Positions 1-6,863 of a DNA stretch of 10,076 nt are shown here, in pieces. Position 1 is the stretch's first letter. Each line of letters starts with the position of its first letter. A program made the position numbers and the translations under genes. The DNA is from Desulfobacteraceae bacterium 4572_89 (lineage in GTDB: Bacteria; Desulfobacterota; Desulfobacteria; Desulfobacterales; Desulfobacteraceae): positions 1-10,076 of the forward strand of contig NBML01000059.1 in NCBI GenBank assembly GCA_002085465.1, given 5' to 3'. Under the pieces are notes generated by a model that saw only the letters and a program-made list of their open reading frames with translations, was not told the DNA's origin and ran no database searches.

Positions 1-851
1 GCCACCCGTTTAAATCCAATTTGCCTGGCGAATATCTCCATCTCTTTGAATTCTTCCGGGGGATAATATTTTTTGACTTTCAGGTGCTGGCGGCTGGGTT
101 GAAGATATTGTCCAATGGTCAAGATCTCACAGCCATGGTCAAAAAGATCCTGCATTGTCTGTTCAAGCTGGACCATGGTTTCTCCCAGACCCACCATGAT
201 ACCGGATTTGACGGGCATGGATGGATCAAGAATCTTTGTATTTTTTAATAAATCCAGAGACCGCTGGTATTCTGCCTCAGGCCTGGCCTTACCATACAAT
301 GAGGCAACAGTCTCGATATTATGGTTAATAACATCTGGTTTTGCATGTACAACTATCTCTAAAGCATTTATATCACCCTGGAAATCAGGGATCAAAACTT
401 CAACTCTGGGTGGTTGGATCTCACCCGGTGAGGTCAGAACATCCTTAACAGCCTTGATAACTGCTGAAAAATGGGCAGCCCCTCCATCGGGCAGATCATC
501 CCGGGTCACCGAAGTCACCACCACATAGCGAAGGCCCAGTTTTTTTGTGGCCTTTGCCACCCGCATGGGTTCTTCGGAGTCAACGGGCAGGGGAGACTTT
601 GATGTTACATTGCAGAATTGGCAGTGCCGGGTACATTCAGAACCCAAAATCATAAAAGTTGAAGTGTTTTTTGAAAAACATTCAAACATATTGGGGCAAT
701 TGGCTTCCTGACAGACGGTTTTGAGGTTTGCTTCGGAAAGAAGTCTGGTTACACGCTGATAGTCACCTCCCAGGGGCAGGCGTTTTTTCAGCCAGGCTGG
801 TTTGCCTTTTTTAATGGTGGATTGAGAAGTGGATTCGTCTGTATTGCACAT
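1..851 (-). CDS. lipA: Lipoyl synthase LipA (3' end cut by window edge)
   Basis: Radical-SAM enzyme that inserts two sulfur atoms into a protein-bound octanoyl group to make lipoate; its likely main client here is the GcvH encoded upstream. Reading back from the ATG at 849-851 gives 283 open codons with no stop before base 1. Both iron-sulfur cluster motifs are visible: the LipA-specific auxiliary-cluster cysteines Cys47, Cys52 and Cys58 (CQEANCPNMFEC) and the radical-SAM CxxxCxxC at Cys73, Cys77 and Cys80 (CTRHCQFC). The N-terminal 'KPAWLKKRLP' segment is also typical. The conserved C-terminal RSSY motif, whose serine ligates the auxiliary cluster, is not reached and should lie just outside the window, so probably only a few tens of residues are missing. 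The start follows GGGAG and lies two bases after the lipB stop, which implies co-translation with lipB. The family call is secure. Confidence 0.96.
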   Translation of the reverse strand, partial: MCNTDESTSQSTIKKGKPAWLKKRLPLGGDYQRVTRLLSEANLKTVCQEANCPNMFECFSKNTSTFMILGSECTRHCQFCNVTSKSPLPVDSEEPMRVAKATKKLGLRYVVVTSVTRDDLPDGGAAHFSAVIKAVKDVLTSPGEIQPPRVEVLIPDFQGDINALEIVVHAKPDVINHNIETVASLYGKARPEAEYQRSLDLLKNTKILDPSMPVKSGIMVGLGETMVQLEQTMQDLFDHGCEILTIGQYLQPSRQHLKVKKYYPPEEFKEMEIFARQIGFKRV

Positions 852-853
852 GG

Positions 854-1645
854 TTACTCCCTGATGATATCAATATCAAATATAGTAGAAAATTGTTGAA
901 CAATTATATTGCAGGCCTTGTTCATGAGAGCCTGATCCCTTATATCGCTTTTGCCGCCCTTGTGATTGTTGCGTTCATACTCTTTAGTATCGGAGTTATT
1001 AGTTTTAGATTGATATGATCTGGCAGTTTCCCAGGCAATTGAAGTCATGGCAACATTTTCAAGGCCGCAGGGGTTTATCCAGGAAAAAGGGGTGAGATCC
1101 AGGCATACATTTAAGGCAAGGCCGTGGATGGAAATCCCTTTTTTAATGGAAATCCCCACGCTTCCAATTTTTTTATTTTTCACCCACAGGCCATGATTTT
1201 TTTCACTTCTGTCCGCAGATATATTGAATTTTTTTACCGTTTGTTTCATGACCTCTTCCATGCCATGGACAAAATCTGCAACCCCTATTCCAGCCCTGAC
1301 CAGATCAATGATTGGATAGAGAACGGCCTGTCCAGGTCCGTGAAAAGTGATGTTGCCGCCCCGGTCGGTCTGGACAATTTTAATTCCATGGGATGAAAGA
1401 AACTCCTCTGATACAATAAGGTTCTCTTTTCCTCCCCGCCGTCCCAGGGTATAGACTTGGGGGTGTTCCACCAATAAAAGCCGGTCCGGTTCCAGGGGAT
1501 TGTTTGTTTTGGCGTTGAGAAAGGAGAGCTGAAGGTCCAGCGCTTTTTTGTAATCCAGGGTGTTTAAATCCGAGAATACACAGGAGCGCCGGACCTTTTT
1601 TGCTGGTTCAGGTTTTACCGGTTCAGGTATCAACCTCTCAGGCAT
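854..1645 (-). CDS. lipB: Octanoyl-ACP:protein N-octanoyltransferase LipB
   Basis: Transfers octanoate from acyl carrier protein to the target lysine of lipoyl-domain proteins, the first step of de novo lipoate assembly; LipA then adds sulfur. The 263-residue product carries the family signature RGGNITFHGPGQ (residues 95-106), the catalytic lysine in NKKIGSVG (Lys159) and the catalytic cysteine in NPCG (Cys193). The 34-residue Lys-Cys spacing matches E. coli LipB as I recall it. It is longer than the usual 210-230 residues because of a proline/lysine-rich N-terminal tail (about residues 1-18) and a hydrophilic Asn/Lys/Ser-rich stretch (about residues 207-238) after the catalytic core. The ATG lies inside gcvPB, overlapping its last 16 bases, with only a weak AAGAAAG ribosome site, so translation is probably coupled to gcvPB. 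A start further inside would remove only the odd tail, so the true N-terminus is somewhat uncertain. Confidence 0.94.
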   Translation of the reverse strand: MPERLIPEPVKPEPAKKVRRSCVFSDLNTLDYKKALDLQLSFLNAKTNNPLEPDRLLLVEHPQVYTLGRRGGKENLIVSEEFLSSHGIKIVQTDRGGNITFHGPGQAVLYPIIDLVRAGIGVADFVHGMEEVMKQTVKKFNISADRSEKNHGLWVKNKKIGSVGISIKKGISIHGLALNVCLDLTPFSWINPCGLENVAMTSIAWETARSYQSKTNNSDTKEYERNNHKGGKSDIRDQALMNKACNIIVQQFSTIFDIDIIRE

Positions 1646-3102
1646 GGCTTTCTTGCAGCAGCAACTTCGTCCAAACGGGTTACCTTGGTGAGAAGCGGGG
1701 CTTTTTTCAGCTCTTCTGGATTTTCCAGGGCTTCCAAAGCAATGGCTTTAACCGCATCAATGAACTGGTCAATATCTTCTTTTGATTCGGTTTCAGTGGG
1801 CTCCACCATAAAGGCTGCTTCCACTACCAGGGGAAAATAAACTGTGGGAGGATGAAATCCATAGTCCAGCAGTCTTTTTGCCATATCCATGGTTGTGATA
1901 TGGTGCTCTTTTTGAAGTTTATCATTAAACACACATTCATGCATGCAGGGCCGGTCATAGGCAAGATTCAAGACATCCCGCAGGCTTTCCTTTATATAAT
2001 TTGCATTAAGAACAGCAAGCTGTGAAGTCTTGCGCAGTCCTTCACCGCCCATGGAAAGGATATAGGAATATGCCTTTACCATAACTCCGAAATGGCCGTA
2101 AAAGGTGTGCATCCTTCCAATGGTATCCGGGCAGTCTGTTACAAATTTATAGGTGGAAAGGTCTTTTCCTTTCCTATTTTTTTCGATCCGTGGAACAGGC
2201 AAAAAGGGAATCAATTCCTCTACAACGCCAACAGGGCCGGATCCTGGTCCGCCACCGCCATGGGGGGTGGAAAAGGTTTTATGCAGGTTCAGGTGAAGCA
2301 CGTCAATACCCAGGTTGCCTGGCTTGACAACTCCCATGATGGCATTCATGTTGGCACCATCTCCATATACAAGGCCACCCTTTGCATGTACAATCTCAGC
2401 AATTTCTTTGATATTTTCTTCAAACAGTCCCAGGGTATTGGGGTTGGTTATCATTATGCCGGCAGTGTCTTCATCCATGAGTGCAGCAACTGTAGCTGGT
2501 TCTAATATTCCTTTTTTTCCGGATGAAACATTTATAGAATCATATCCACAAAGACTTGCGCTGGCTGGATTGGTGCCATGGGCCGTATCAGGAATAATAA
2601 TTTTAGACCGCTGCTTTCCTTTTTTGGCATGATAGGCATGGATCATGAGCATACCAGCCAGCTCTCCGTGGGCCCCGGCTGCAGGCTGGAGAGTTACTGC
2701 GGGGAACCCTGTGATTTCTCCCAGGTGCTGTTCCAGGTCATACATTAGTTTTAAGGCACCCTGGGAAAATTCGTCCCCAACCAGGGGATGGGCACCGGCA
2801 AAACCCTGTCTTGCTGCCTGGACTTCATTGGTTTTGGGGTTGTATTTCATGGTACATGAACCCAAAGGATACATGCCCGAGTCCACACCAAAATTCCATT
2901 GTGAAAGACGGGTGTAGTGACGGACAACATCCAGCTCAGACAGCTGGGGCAGTTCCGGTGCATCGCCTATAAAACGTTCATCCATTGGAGCTTGTTCCAC
3001 ATCTGCCCTGGGAAGGGAAATGGCACAACGGCCTTCCCGGCTTTTATCCCATAACTGGGGCTCATTAAAAATAAGTCCCTTTGTTCCTGGCTGCTTATGC
3101 AT
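1630..3102 (-). CDS. gcvPB: Glycine dehydrogenase (decarboxylating) subunit 2
   Basis: PLP-binding half of the two-subunit P protein. It decarboxylates glycine and passes the aminomethyl group to the lipoyl arm of GcvH, or runs in reverse for glycine synthesis. The 490-residue length is normal for this subunit. The PLP Schiff-base lysine is Lys275 in LNLHKTFSTPHGGGGPGSGP. Other family blocks are SGMYPLGSCTMKYNP (about residues 75-89), QPAAGAHGELAG (139-150) and PDTAHGTNPASA (171-182). The ATG is preceded by a near-perfect ribosome binding site buried in the last codons of gcvPA, and the two frames overlap by 8 bases. This fits equal production of the two subunits, which form a heterotetramer in characterised two-subunit systems. 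The 3' end overlaps lipB. Confidence 0.97.
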   Translation of the reverse strand: MHKQPGTKGLIFNEPQLWDKSREGRCAISLPRADVEQAPMDERFIGDAPELPQLSELDVVRHYTRLSQWNFGVDSGMYPLGSCTMKYNPKTNEVQAARQGFAGAHPLVGDEFSQGALKLMYDLEQHLGEITGFPAVTLQPAAGAHGELAGMLMIHAYHAKKGKQRSKIIIPDTAHGTNPASASLCGYDSINVSSGKKGILEPATVAALMDEDTAGIMITNPNTLGLFEENIKEIAEIVHAKGGLVYGDGANMNAIMGVVKPGNLGIDVLHLNLHKTFSTPHGGGGPGSGPVGVVEELIPFLPVPRIEKNRKGKDLSTYKFVTDCPDTIGRMHTFYGHFGVMVKAYSYILSMGGEGLRKTSQLAVLNANYIKESLRDVLNLAYDRPCMHECVFNDKLQKEHHITTMDMAKRLLDYGFHPPTVYFPLVVEAAFMVEPTETESKEDIDQFIDAVKAIALEALENPEELKKAPLLTKVTRLDEVAAARKPCLRG

Positions 3103-4435
3103 GGGTCACCTCCTTTGCCAGCTGATCAATATCCTTTTTAGAAACTTTTTCCGTGGCACAAAAAAGATAATGGTCTTTTAAATCGGAATAGTAGGGTTCA
3201 AGGTCAATACCGGCAAAAATATATTGGTTCTGGATAAGGTCAGCTCTTTTAAGGCTGAACCCTTTGGGTGCCTTAAGCACAAACTCATTAAAAAAAGGAG
3301 AATCAGAAACAGATTCAAACCCGACTTTTTCAAGAGAGGATTTCAAGTATACGGCTTTGTCATGATTTTGCTGGGCAATTTCACGGATACCGATTTTACC
3401 CACTGTGGCAAGGTACATGGCAGCAGTCATGGCATTGAGGCCGTTGTTGGAACAGATATTGGAAGATGCTTTTTCTCTTCTGATATGCTGTTCCCTTGTG
3501 GCCAGGGTCAATACATATCCATCGTTTCCATTGGCATCTTTTGTCCTGCCGATGAAACGGCCGGGCAGGTTCCTCATCATTTTTTTGCTGCCAGCCAAAA
3601 GTCCTAGTCCCGGCCCTCCAAATGATTTGGCAATTCCAAGACTCTGGCCTTCACCAGCCACAAGATCAGCACCAAAGGACCCGGGATTTTTGAGCAGGCC
3701 ATAGGCAAGGCTCTCCGTAAAAGAGGTGATAAATACTATTTTTTTTGCATCAGCGATTGTTTTAAATGCACCCAGGTCTTCAATATTTCCAAAAAAGTTT
3801 GGGGACTGGATGGCAACTCCAACAATGCCTTCCATTGTCTCAAGGGCAGTTGCATCGGTGAGTCCTTCTTTAGTGCGGGGAATTTCCACTATTTCAAATC
3901 CGCTGGGTCGAAGATATGTTTCCATAACCTGCCTGTGGCTGGGATGGACCAGGGAAGAAACAGCAATTTTATTGGCTTTTTTGTTTTTTCTCAAGGCAAT
4001 TAATGCACATTCAGCAAGGGCTGTGCCGCAGTCATAATGGGAGGCAGTGGAGATATCCATTCCCAGTAGCTCTGCCACCATTGTCTGGAATTCATAGATG
4101 CCCTGGAGAGTTCCCTGGCTTACTTCCGGCTGATAGGGTGTATAGGCAGTTGCAAATTCAGACCGTGATACTAGATAGGGTACTATGGCAGGAATATAAT
4201 GGTCATAGCTGCCTGCACCGATAAAGCATTTATAATCCCTGCATGAAATATTGGAAGATGCAAGGCCTTCCATGTGGGTATCAAGATCCCATTCACTCAA
4301 TGCTTTTGGAAGATCCAGGGGCTTTTTTGTCTTTAATTCATCGGGAATGGTTGTAAATAATTCATCCAAAGATGACTGGCCGGTTTTGGCCAGCATAATA
4401 TCGATATCCTCTTGGGTATGGGGAAGATAACGCAT
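3095..4435 (-). CDS. gcvPA: Glycine dehydrogenase (decarboxylating) subunit 1
   Basis: Partner subunit of GcvPB; together they form the glycine-decarboxylating P protein. The 446 residues cover the whole family length. Diagnostic blocks are MRYLPHTQEDIDIML at the N-terminus, IGAGSYDHYIPAIVPYL (72-88), YTPYQPEVSQGTLQ (98-111), SFGGPGLGLLAG (271-282) and REQHIRREKASSNIC (314-328). As expected for this half, the PLP-lysine motif is absent because it lies in GcvPB. The start ATG follows AAAGGA, which overlaps the end of gcvH (stop only 5 bases upstream), and the 3' end overlaps gcvPB by 8 bases. The split PA/PB form is typical of Firmicutes, Thermotogae and many anaerobic deltaproteobacteria, whereas E. 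coli and mitochondria have a fused P protein. Confidence 0.97.
   Translation of the reverse strand: MRYLPHTQEDIDIMLAKTGQSSLDELFTTIPDELKTKKPLDLPKALSEWDLDTHMEGLASSNISCRDYKCFIGAGSYDHYIPAIVPYLVSRSEFATAYTPYQPEVSQGTLQGIYEFQTMVAELLGMDISTASHYDCGTALAECALIALRKNKKANKIAVSSLVHPSHRQVMETYLRPSGFEIVEIPRTKEGLTDATALETMEGIVGVAIQSPNFFGNIEDLGAFKTIADAKKIVFITSFTESLAYGLLKNPGSFGADLVAGEGQSLGIAKSFGGPGLGLLAGSKKMMRNLPGRFIGRTKDANGNDGYVLTLATREQHIRREKASSNICSNNGLNAMTAAMYLATVGKIGIREIAQQNHDKAVYLKSSLEKVGFESVSDSPFFNEFVLKAPKGFSLKRADLIQNQYIFAGIDLEPYYSDLKDHYLFCATEKVSKKDIDQLAKEVTHA
3106..3116 (-). promoter_or_regulatory. Strong ribosome binding site of gcvPB, inside gcvPA
   Basis: On the minus strand this reads AAAGGAGGTGA, a near-complete match to the 16S rRNA anti-Shine-Dalgarno sequence, ending three bases before the gcvPB ATG (3102). 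Counted from the GGAGG core, the spacing is six bases. It also encodes part of the last residues of GcvPA (Lys-Glu-Val). It fixes the gcvPB start and implies that gcvPB is translated strongly in its own right as well as by coupling. Confidence 0.85.
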
Positions 4436-4440
4436 GGCTT

Positions 4441-4839
4441 TTATCCTTTCAGCATAGCAAGGTATGCTGCCTTGTCCATTAAATCATCCATTTCAGAAAG
4501 ATCATCCGGTTTTATTTTGATCATCCATCCACCTTCATAACAGTCTTCATTTACTTGTTCCGGTGCATCTTCAAGGTCTTCATTGATTTCAACAACTTCT
4601 CCTGAAATAGGAATATAGATCTCAGAAACTGCTTTGACGGATTCCACGCTGCCAAATTCATCTCCCCTGGAAAATGTATCACCTACTTCGGGAAGTTCAA
4701 CAAATACGATCTCACCCAGCTGATCCTGGGCATAGTCGCTAAGACCTATGGTGATGGTGTCATTGGAGAGTTTTGCCCATTCGTGGTCTTTGGTGTATTT
4801 CGCATCTTCGGAAAAAGTAAGATCGCTGATTTCTTTCAT
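4441..4839 (-). CDS. gcvH: Glycine cleavage system H protein
   Basis: Lipoyl carrier protein that shuttles the aminomethyl group between the P, T and L proteins. The 132-residue product has the classic start (YTKDHEWAKL), the GLSDYAQDQLGEIVFVELPEVG block (residues 32-53) and the lipoylation site ESVKA with the modified lysine at Lys69, followed by VSEIYIPISGEV. The C-terminal 'GGWMIKIK' segment is also standard. Its strong Shine-Dalgarno (AAAGGAGG, bases 4845-4852 on the minus strand) lies five bases before the ATG, a better site than those of gcvT or lipB, which suggests H protein is made in excess. It is the probable substrate of the lipB and lipA products of the same operon. Confidence 0.97.
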   Translation of the reverse strand: MKEISDLTFSEDAKYTKDHEWAKLSNDTITIGLSDYAQDQLGEIVFVELPEVGDTFSRGDEFGSVESVKAVSEIYIPISGEVVEINEDLEDAPEQVNEDCYEGGWMIKIKPDDLSEMDDLMDKAAYLAMLKG

Positions 4840-4861
4840 AATTGCCTCCTTTTAAATGAAT

Positions 4862-6157
4862 TTAAATAAAATTGTCCAGTTTCTTTCTTGCGGTTCTATC
4901 AGGTCTTATGTCGGGTACAATGGTCACTGTAATGGTTCGCTTACCTTCTTTGAGGGTCAGTTTATCGCCAAAGTCAAGTTGTTTTGAAACCATGATAAAG
5001 CCGCAGCTGATGCCTTTGATTTTTAGATCTCGGGGAAGATCCGGGGTATTGATACTTATGATTTTCTGGTCCTGAATGCCAATGCCCATATCTGTTGCAC
5101 AGGTCAGTACCCTGCCGATATTTTCAGAGTTTTCATCTAAAACCTGTGTTTGTTCTCCGGCATTGACTTTTCTTAAATTCTCACCCACAAAAGGGAAGAC
5201 AAAATTGTCTTCAGGGGTTTTTATCAATGCATCGGCACCCAGGAACTCCTTGGTAAAGCCTGTTTTATCCGTTTTGTCTTGGGAATAGGAATATGGCAGG
5301 GCAAAGTCCCAGGGATGGTTAATGAATTTCCAATTACCAATGTCCTGATGGGACAGGGGAAGACAGGCACCAGCCCGTAAAGAGTCTCTGGCTCCCAGGC
5401 CGCAGGCTGCTATACCATATTCAGCGCCTGCTTTCAGAACATCTTTCCACAGGTCCACGATAGCAGAAGGATCCAAAAAGATTTCAAACCCAAATTCACC
5501 GGTATATCCGGACCGGGACAACAATATGGGGGTACCGTTTAAAAGGGTTACTTTGCCTGATACATCTTTGTCAGGTACGTCCATATCTTCAGAAAAATAG
5601 CCTTTAAAAGAAAAATATGGCATTTTTTGAAATACAAGTTCCGGGTCCTTGATCAGTTTTGATAAAATCCGGGCAGAATTTTTTCCCTGGATGTCCATTT
5701 TGGCCACTTTACCCGTCAAATCATCAATGGTAACATCCATTTTATCTTGCTGGTTGTCTATTATCTGACTGTTTAAGTGTTCGGCAATCACTTCTCCCAT
5801 GCCTGCGTTCACGCAGACCATGAATCTGGAATCATTAAATTTATAAACAATGGCATCATCAATACAATGCCCCTGATCATTCAGGAATGCACCATAAATG
5901 CATCTGCCAACAGAAAGGGAGGTAATGTCTCTTGTAAAACAATAGTTCAGTAAGCTGAAGGCATCCTTGCCTCCTACATTGATGCAGGCCATGTGACTTG
6001 TGTCAAAGATGCCTGCTGATTTTAAAACAGCCAGATGTTCATTTTTGACCCCGGTTTCATACCATAGCGGCATGTCAAAGCCTCCGAAATCAGACATATT
6101 GGCGCCCGCATCTTTGTGCCATTGATGTAAAGATGTTATTTTTAAACTGGTATTCAT
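4862..6157 (-). CDS. gcvT: Aminomethyltransferase (glycine cleavage T protein), divergent
   Basis: Transfers the methylene group from aminomethyl-lipoyl-GcvH to tetrahydrofolate and releases ammonia. Features seen: [11 protein letters not shown] (residues 23-33), FDTSHM (51-56), the IDDAIVY block (99-105) whose Asp101 aligns with the catalytic aspartate of E. coli Gcv[11 protein letters not shown] (216-225) and GLGARDSLR (253-261). At 431 residues it is clearly longer than the usual 360-375. Extra sequence lies around residues 185-208 and 286-305. The normally conserved 'RLEAG' after GLGARD(S/T)L is replaced by 'RAGAC', and the following region ([24 protein letters not shown]) differs from common GcvT proteins. 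Its place between the regulator and gcvH argues strongly for the T-protein role. A related folate-dependent aminomethyltransferase is the alternative but is unlikely in this context. The ribosome site is weak (AAAGG). Confidence 0.9.
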   Translation of the reverse strand: MNTSLKITSLHQWHKDAGANMSDFGGFDMPLWYETGVKNEHLAVLKSAGIFDTSHMACINVGGKDAFSLLNYCFTRDITSLSVGRCIYGAFLNDQGHCIDDAIVYKFNDSRFMVCVNAGMGEVIAEHLNSQIIDNQQDKMDVTIDDLTGKVAKMDIQGKNSARILSKLIKDPELVFQKMPYFSFKGYFSEDMDVPDKDVSGKVTLLNGTPILLSRSGYTGEFGFEIFLDPSAIVDLWKDVLKAGAEYGIAACGLGARDSLRAGACLPLSHQDIGNWKFINHPWDFALPYSYSQDKTDKTGFTKEFLGADALIKTPEDNFVFPFVGENLRKVNAGEQTQVLDENSENIGRVLTCATDMGIGIQDQKIISINTPDLPRDLKIKGISCGFIMVSKQLDFGDKLTLKEGKRTITVTIVPDIRPDRTARKKLDNFI

Positions 6158-6180
6158 TACAACTTGCCTTTATTAATGTA

Positions 6181-6624
6181 TTAAAAAATATAAGGAACTT
6201 TTAAATTATAGGATTTGTACACAACAAATGTTTCAACGGAGCTGACACCTGTAATTTTAGCAATTTCCTCTGTATAAAATTCAAGCAGGCCAAATCCTTT
6301 TTTAAACAGGACCAGTATGATGAGATCATAACGGCCCGTAACAACGCTTGTGGAGATTACTCCTTTGAGGCGGCTGATTTCTTTGCCTTTTTCCACCAGA
6401 TTCATTTCATTAAGCTTGATTCCAATAATAACAGTTCTATGTCCGGGCAGTTTTTCCGGATCAACCAGCCCACAGATTTCCAACACCCCTTCTTCCTGGA
6501 GTCTGTTTACCCTTGATCTGACAGTATTTTCTGTAATATCGAGTTTATCAGCAATTTTTTTAAAGGATTGTTTCCCTTCTTTCAATTCTCGAATAATATC
6601 AATATTAGTTTTGTCTATCTTCAT
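6181..6624 (-). CDS. Lrp/AsnC-family transcriptional regulator
   Basis: A 147-residue feast/famine-type regulator. It has an N-terminal winged helix-turn-helix (about residues 5-50, with helices around FKKIADKLDITENTVRSRVN) and a C-terminal ligand-sensing, oligomerising domain (about 65-140, including VVTGRYDLIILV at 94-105). Such proteins usually bind an amino acid as octamers or tetramers of dimers and often regulate their own gene. It is the first gene of the glycine cleavage operon, 23 bases before gcvT, and faces lpdA across a divergent promoter region. I infer that it controls both units in response to glycine or a related amino acid. The start ATG has a good site (AGAGGT, bases 6628-6633 on the minus strand). 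I give no gene symbol because sequence alone does not separate Lrp from AsnC or other paralogues. Confidence 0.93.
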   Translation of the reverse strand: MKIDKTNIDIIRELKEGKQSFKKIADKLDITENTVRSRVNRLQEEGVLEICGLVDPEKLPGHRTVIIGIKLNEMNLVEKGKEISRLKGVISTSVVTGRYDLIILVLFKKGFGLLEFYTEEIAKITGVSSVETFVVYKSYNLKVPYIF

Positions 6625-6682
6625 TTTACCTCTTTGTTACCTAAAAATTTATGAGAAAACAAATCTAATTAAATTGCCTTGA

Positions 6683-6711
6683 TAAATACAGCACAATAAT
6701 GATAATGTCAA
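6683..6711 (-). promoter_or_regulatory. Putative sigma70 promoter of the regulator-gcv-lip operon
   Basis: On the minus strand there is a perfect -35 box TTGACA (6711-6706), a 17-base spacer and a weak -10-like TATTTA (6688-6683). Transcription would begin near 6676, giving a leader of about 50 bases before the regulator ATG at 6624. The -10 matches consensus at only three positions, so an activator may be needed or the real -10 may be shifted by a base. The surroundings are AT-rich, so chance matches are possible. Confidence 0.45.
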
Positions 6712-6748
6712 TTAAATTTTAGAAAACTCATGAAAAAGCAAATTTTAT

Positions 6749-6778
6749 TTGAAAAAATTAATGAAAACACTTTATAAT
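6749..6778 (+). promoter_or_regulatory. Putative sigma70 promoter of lpdA
   Basis: TTGAAA (6749-6754), an 18-base spacer and a perfect -10 TATAAT (6773-6778). The start site would be near 6785, leaving a leader of about 80 bases before the lpdA ATG. The -10 and start site lie inside a long palindrome, which would allow direct repression by a bound dimer. The match is better than that of the left-facing promoter. Confidence 0.6.
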
Positions 6779-6796
6779 ATTAATTGATATTATAAA
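6771..6796. promoter_or_regulatory. 26-base near-perfect palindrome, candidate operator
   Basis: The arms TTTATAATAT (6771-6780) and ATATTATAAA (6787-6796) are exact inverted complements around the centre TAATTG, so 24 of 26 bases are symmetrical. It covers the lpdA -10 box and presumed start site. Lrp/AsnC proteins bind AT-rich imperfect palindromes of this general kind, and one such regulator is encoded next door. No T-run follows it on either strand, so it does not look like a terminator. Because the region is AT-rich, some palindromy is expected by chance, but ten exact pairs in each arm is unusual. Confidence 0.55.
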
Positions 6797-6810
6797 AATT
6801 GGTATTTCAC

Positions 6811-6846
6811 TGATAATTTGGATAAAAATGACAATTTGAATAAAAA
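6811..6846 (+). repeat. Tandem pair of 18-base repeats in the lpdA leader
   Basis: Copy 1 (6811-6828, TGATAATTTGGATAAAAA) is followed directly by copy 2 (6829-6846, TGACAATTTGAATAAAAA); they agree at 16 of 18 positions. The pair ends six bases before the GGGAGG ribosome site of lpdA. It may be a simple slippage duplication, a pair of regulator half-sites on one face of the helix, or an unstructured A/U-rich translation enhancer. Confidence 0.6.
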
Positions 6847-6863
6847 ATTGATGGGAGGATAAG

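Noticed and set aside
21..528. Plus-strand open frames over the left edge
   Set aside because: They are shadows of lipA, whose minus-strand frame is continuous and carries all expected motifs; it has no stop only because the window cuts it.
6741..6759. AATTTT...AAAATT inverted repeat next to the lpdA -35
   Set aside because: Six-base A/T arms with a mismatched interior are expected by chance in this composition; much weaker than the 6771-6796 palindrome.
6625..6863. Possible glycine riboswitch controlling the gcv operon or lpdA
   Set aside because: The leaders are short (about 50 and 80 bases) and almost purely A/T, without the G-rich conserved core or paired helices of a glycine aptamer; there is also none in the 23-base gap before gcvT.
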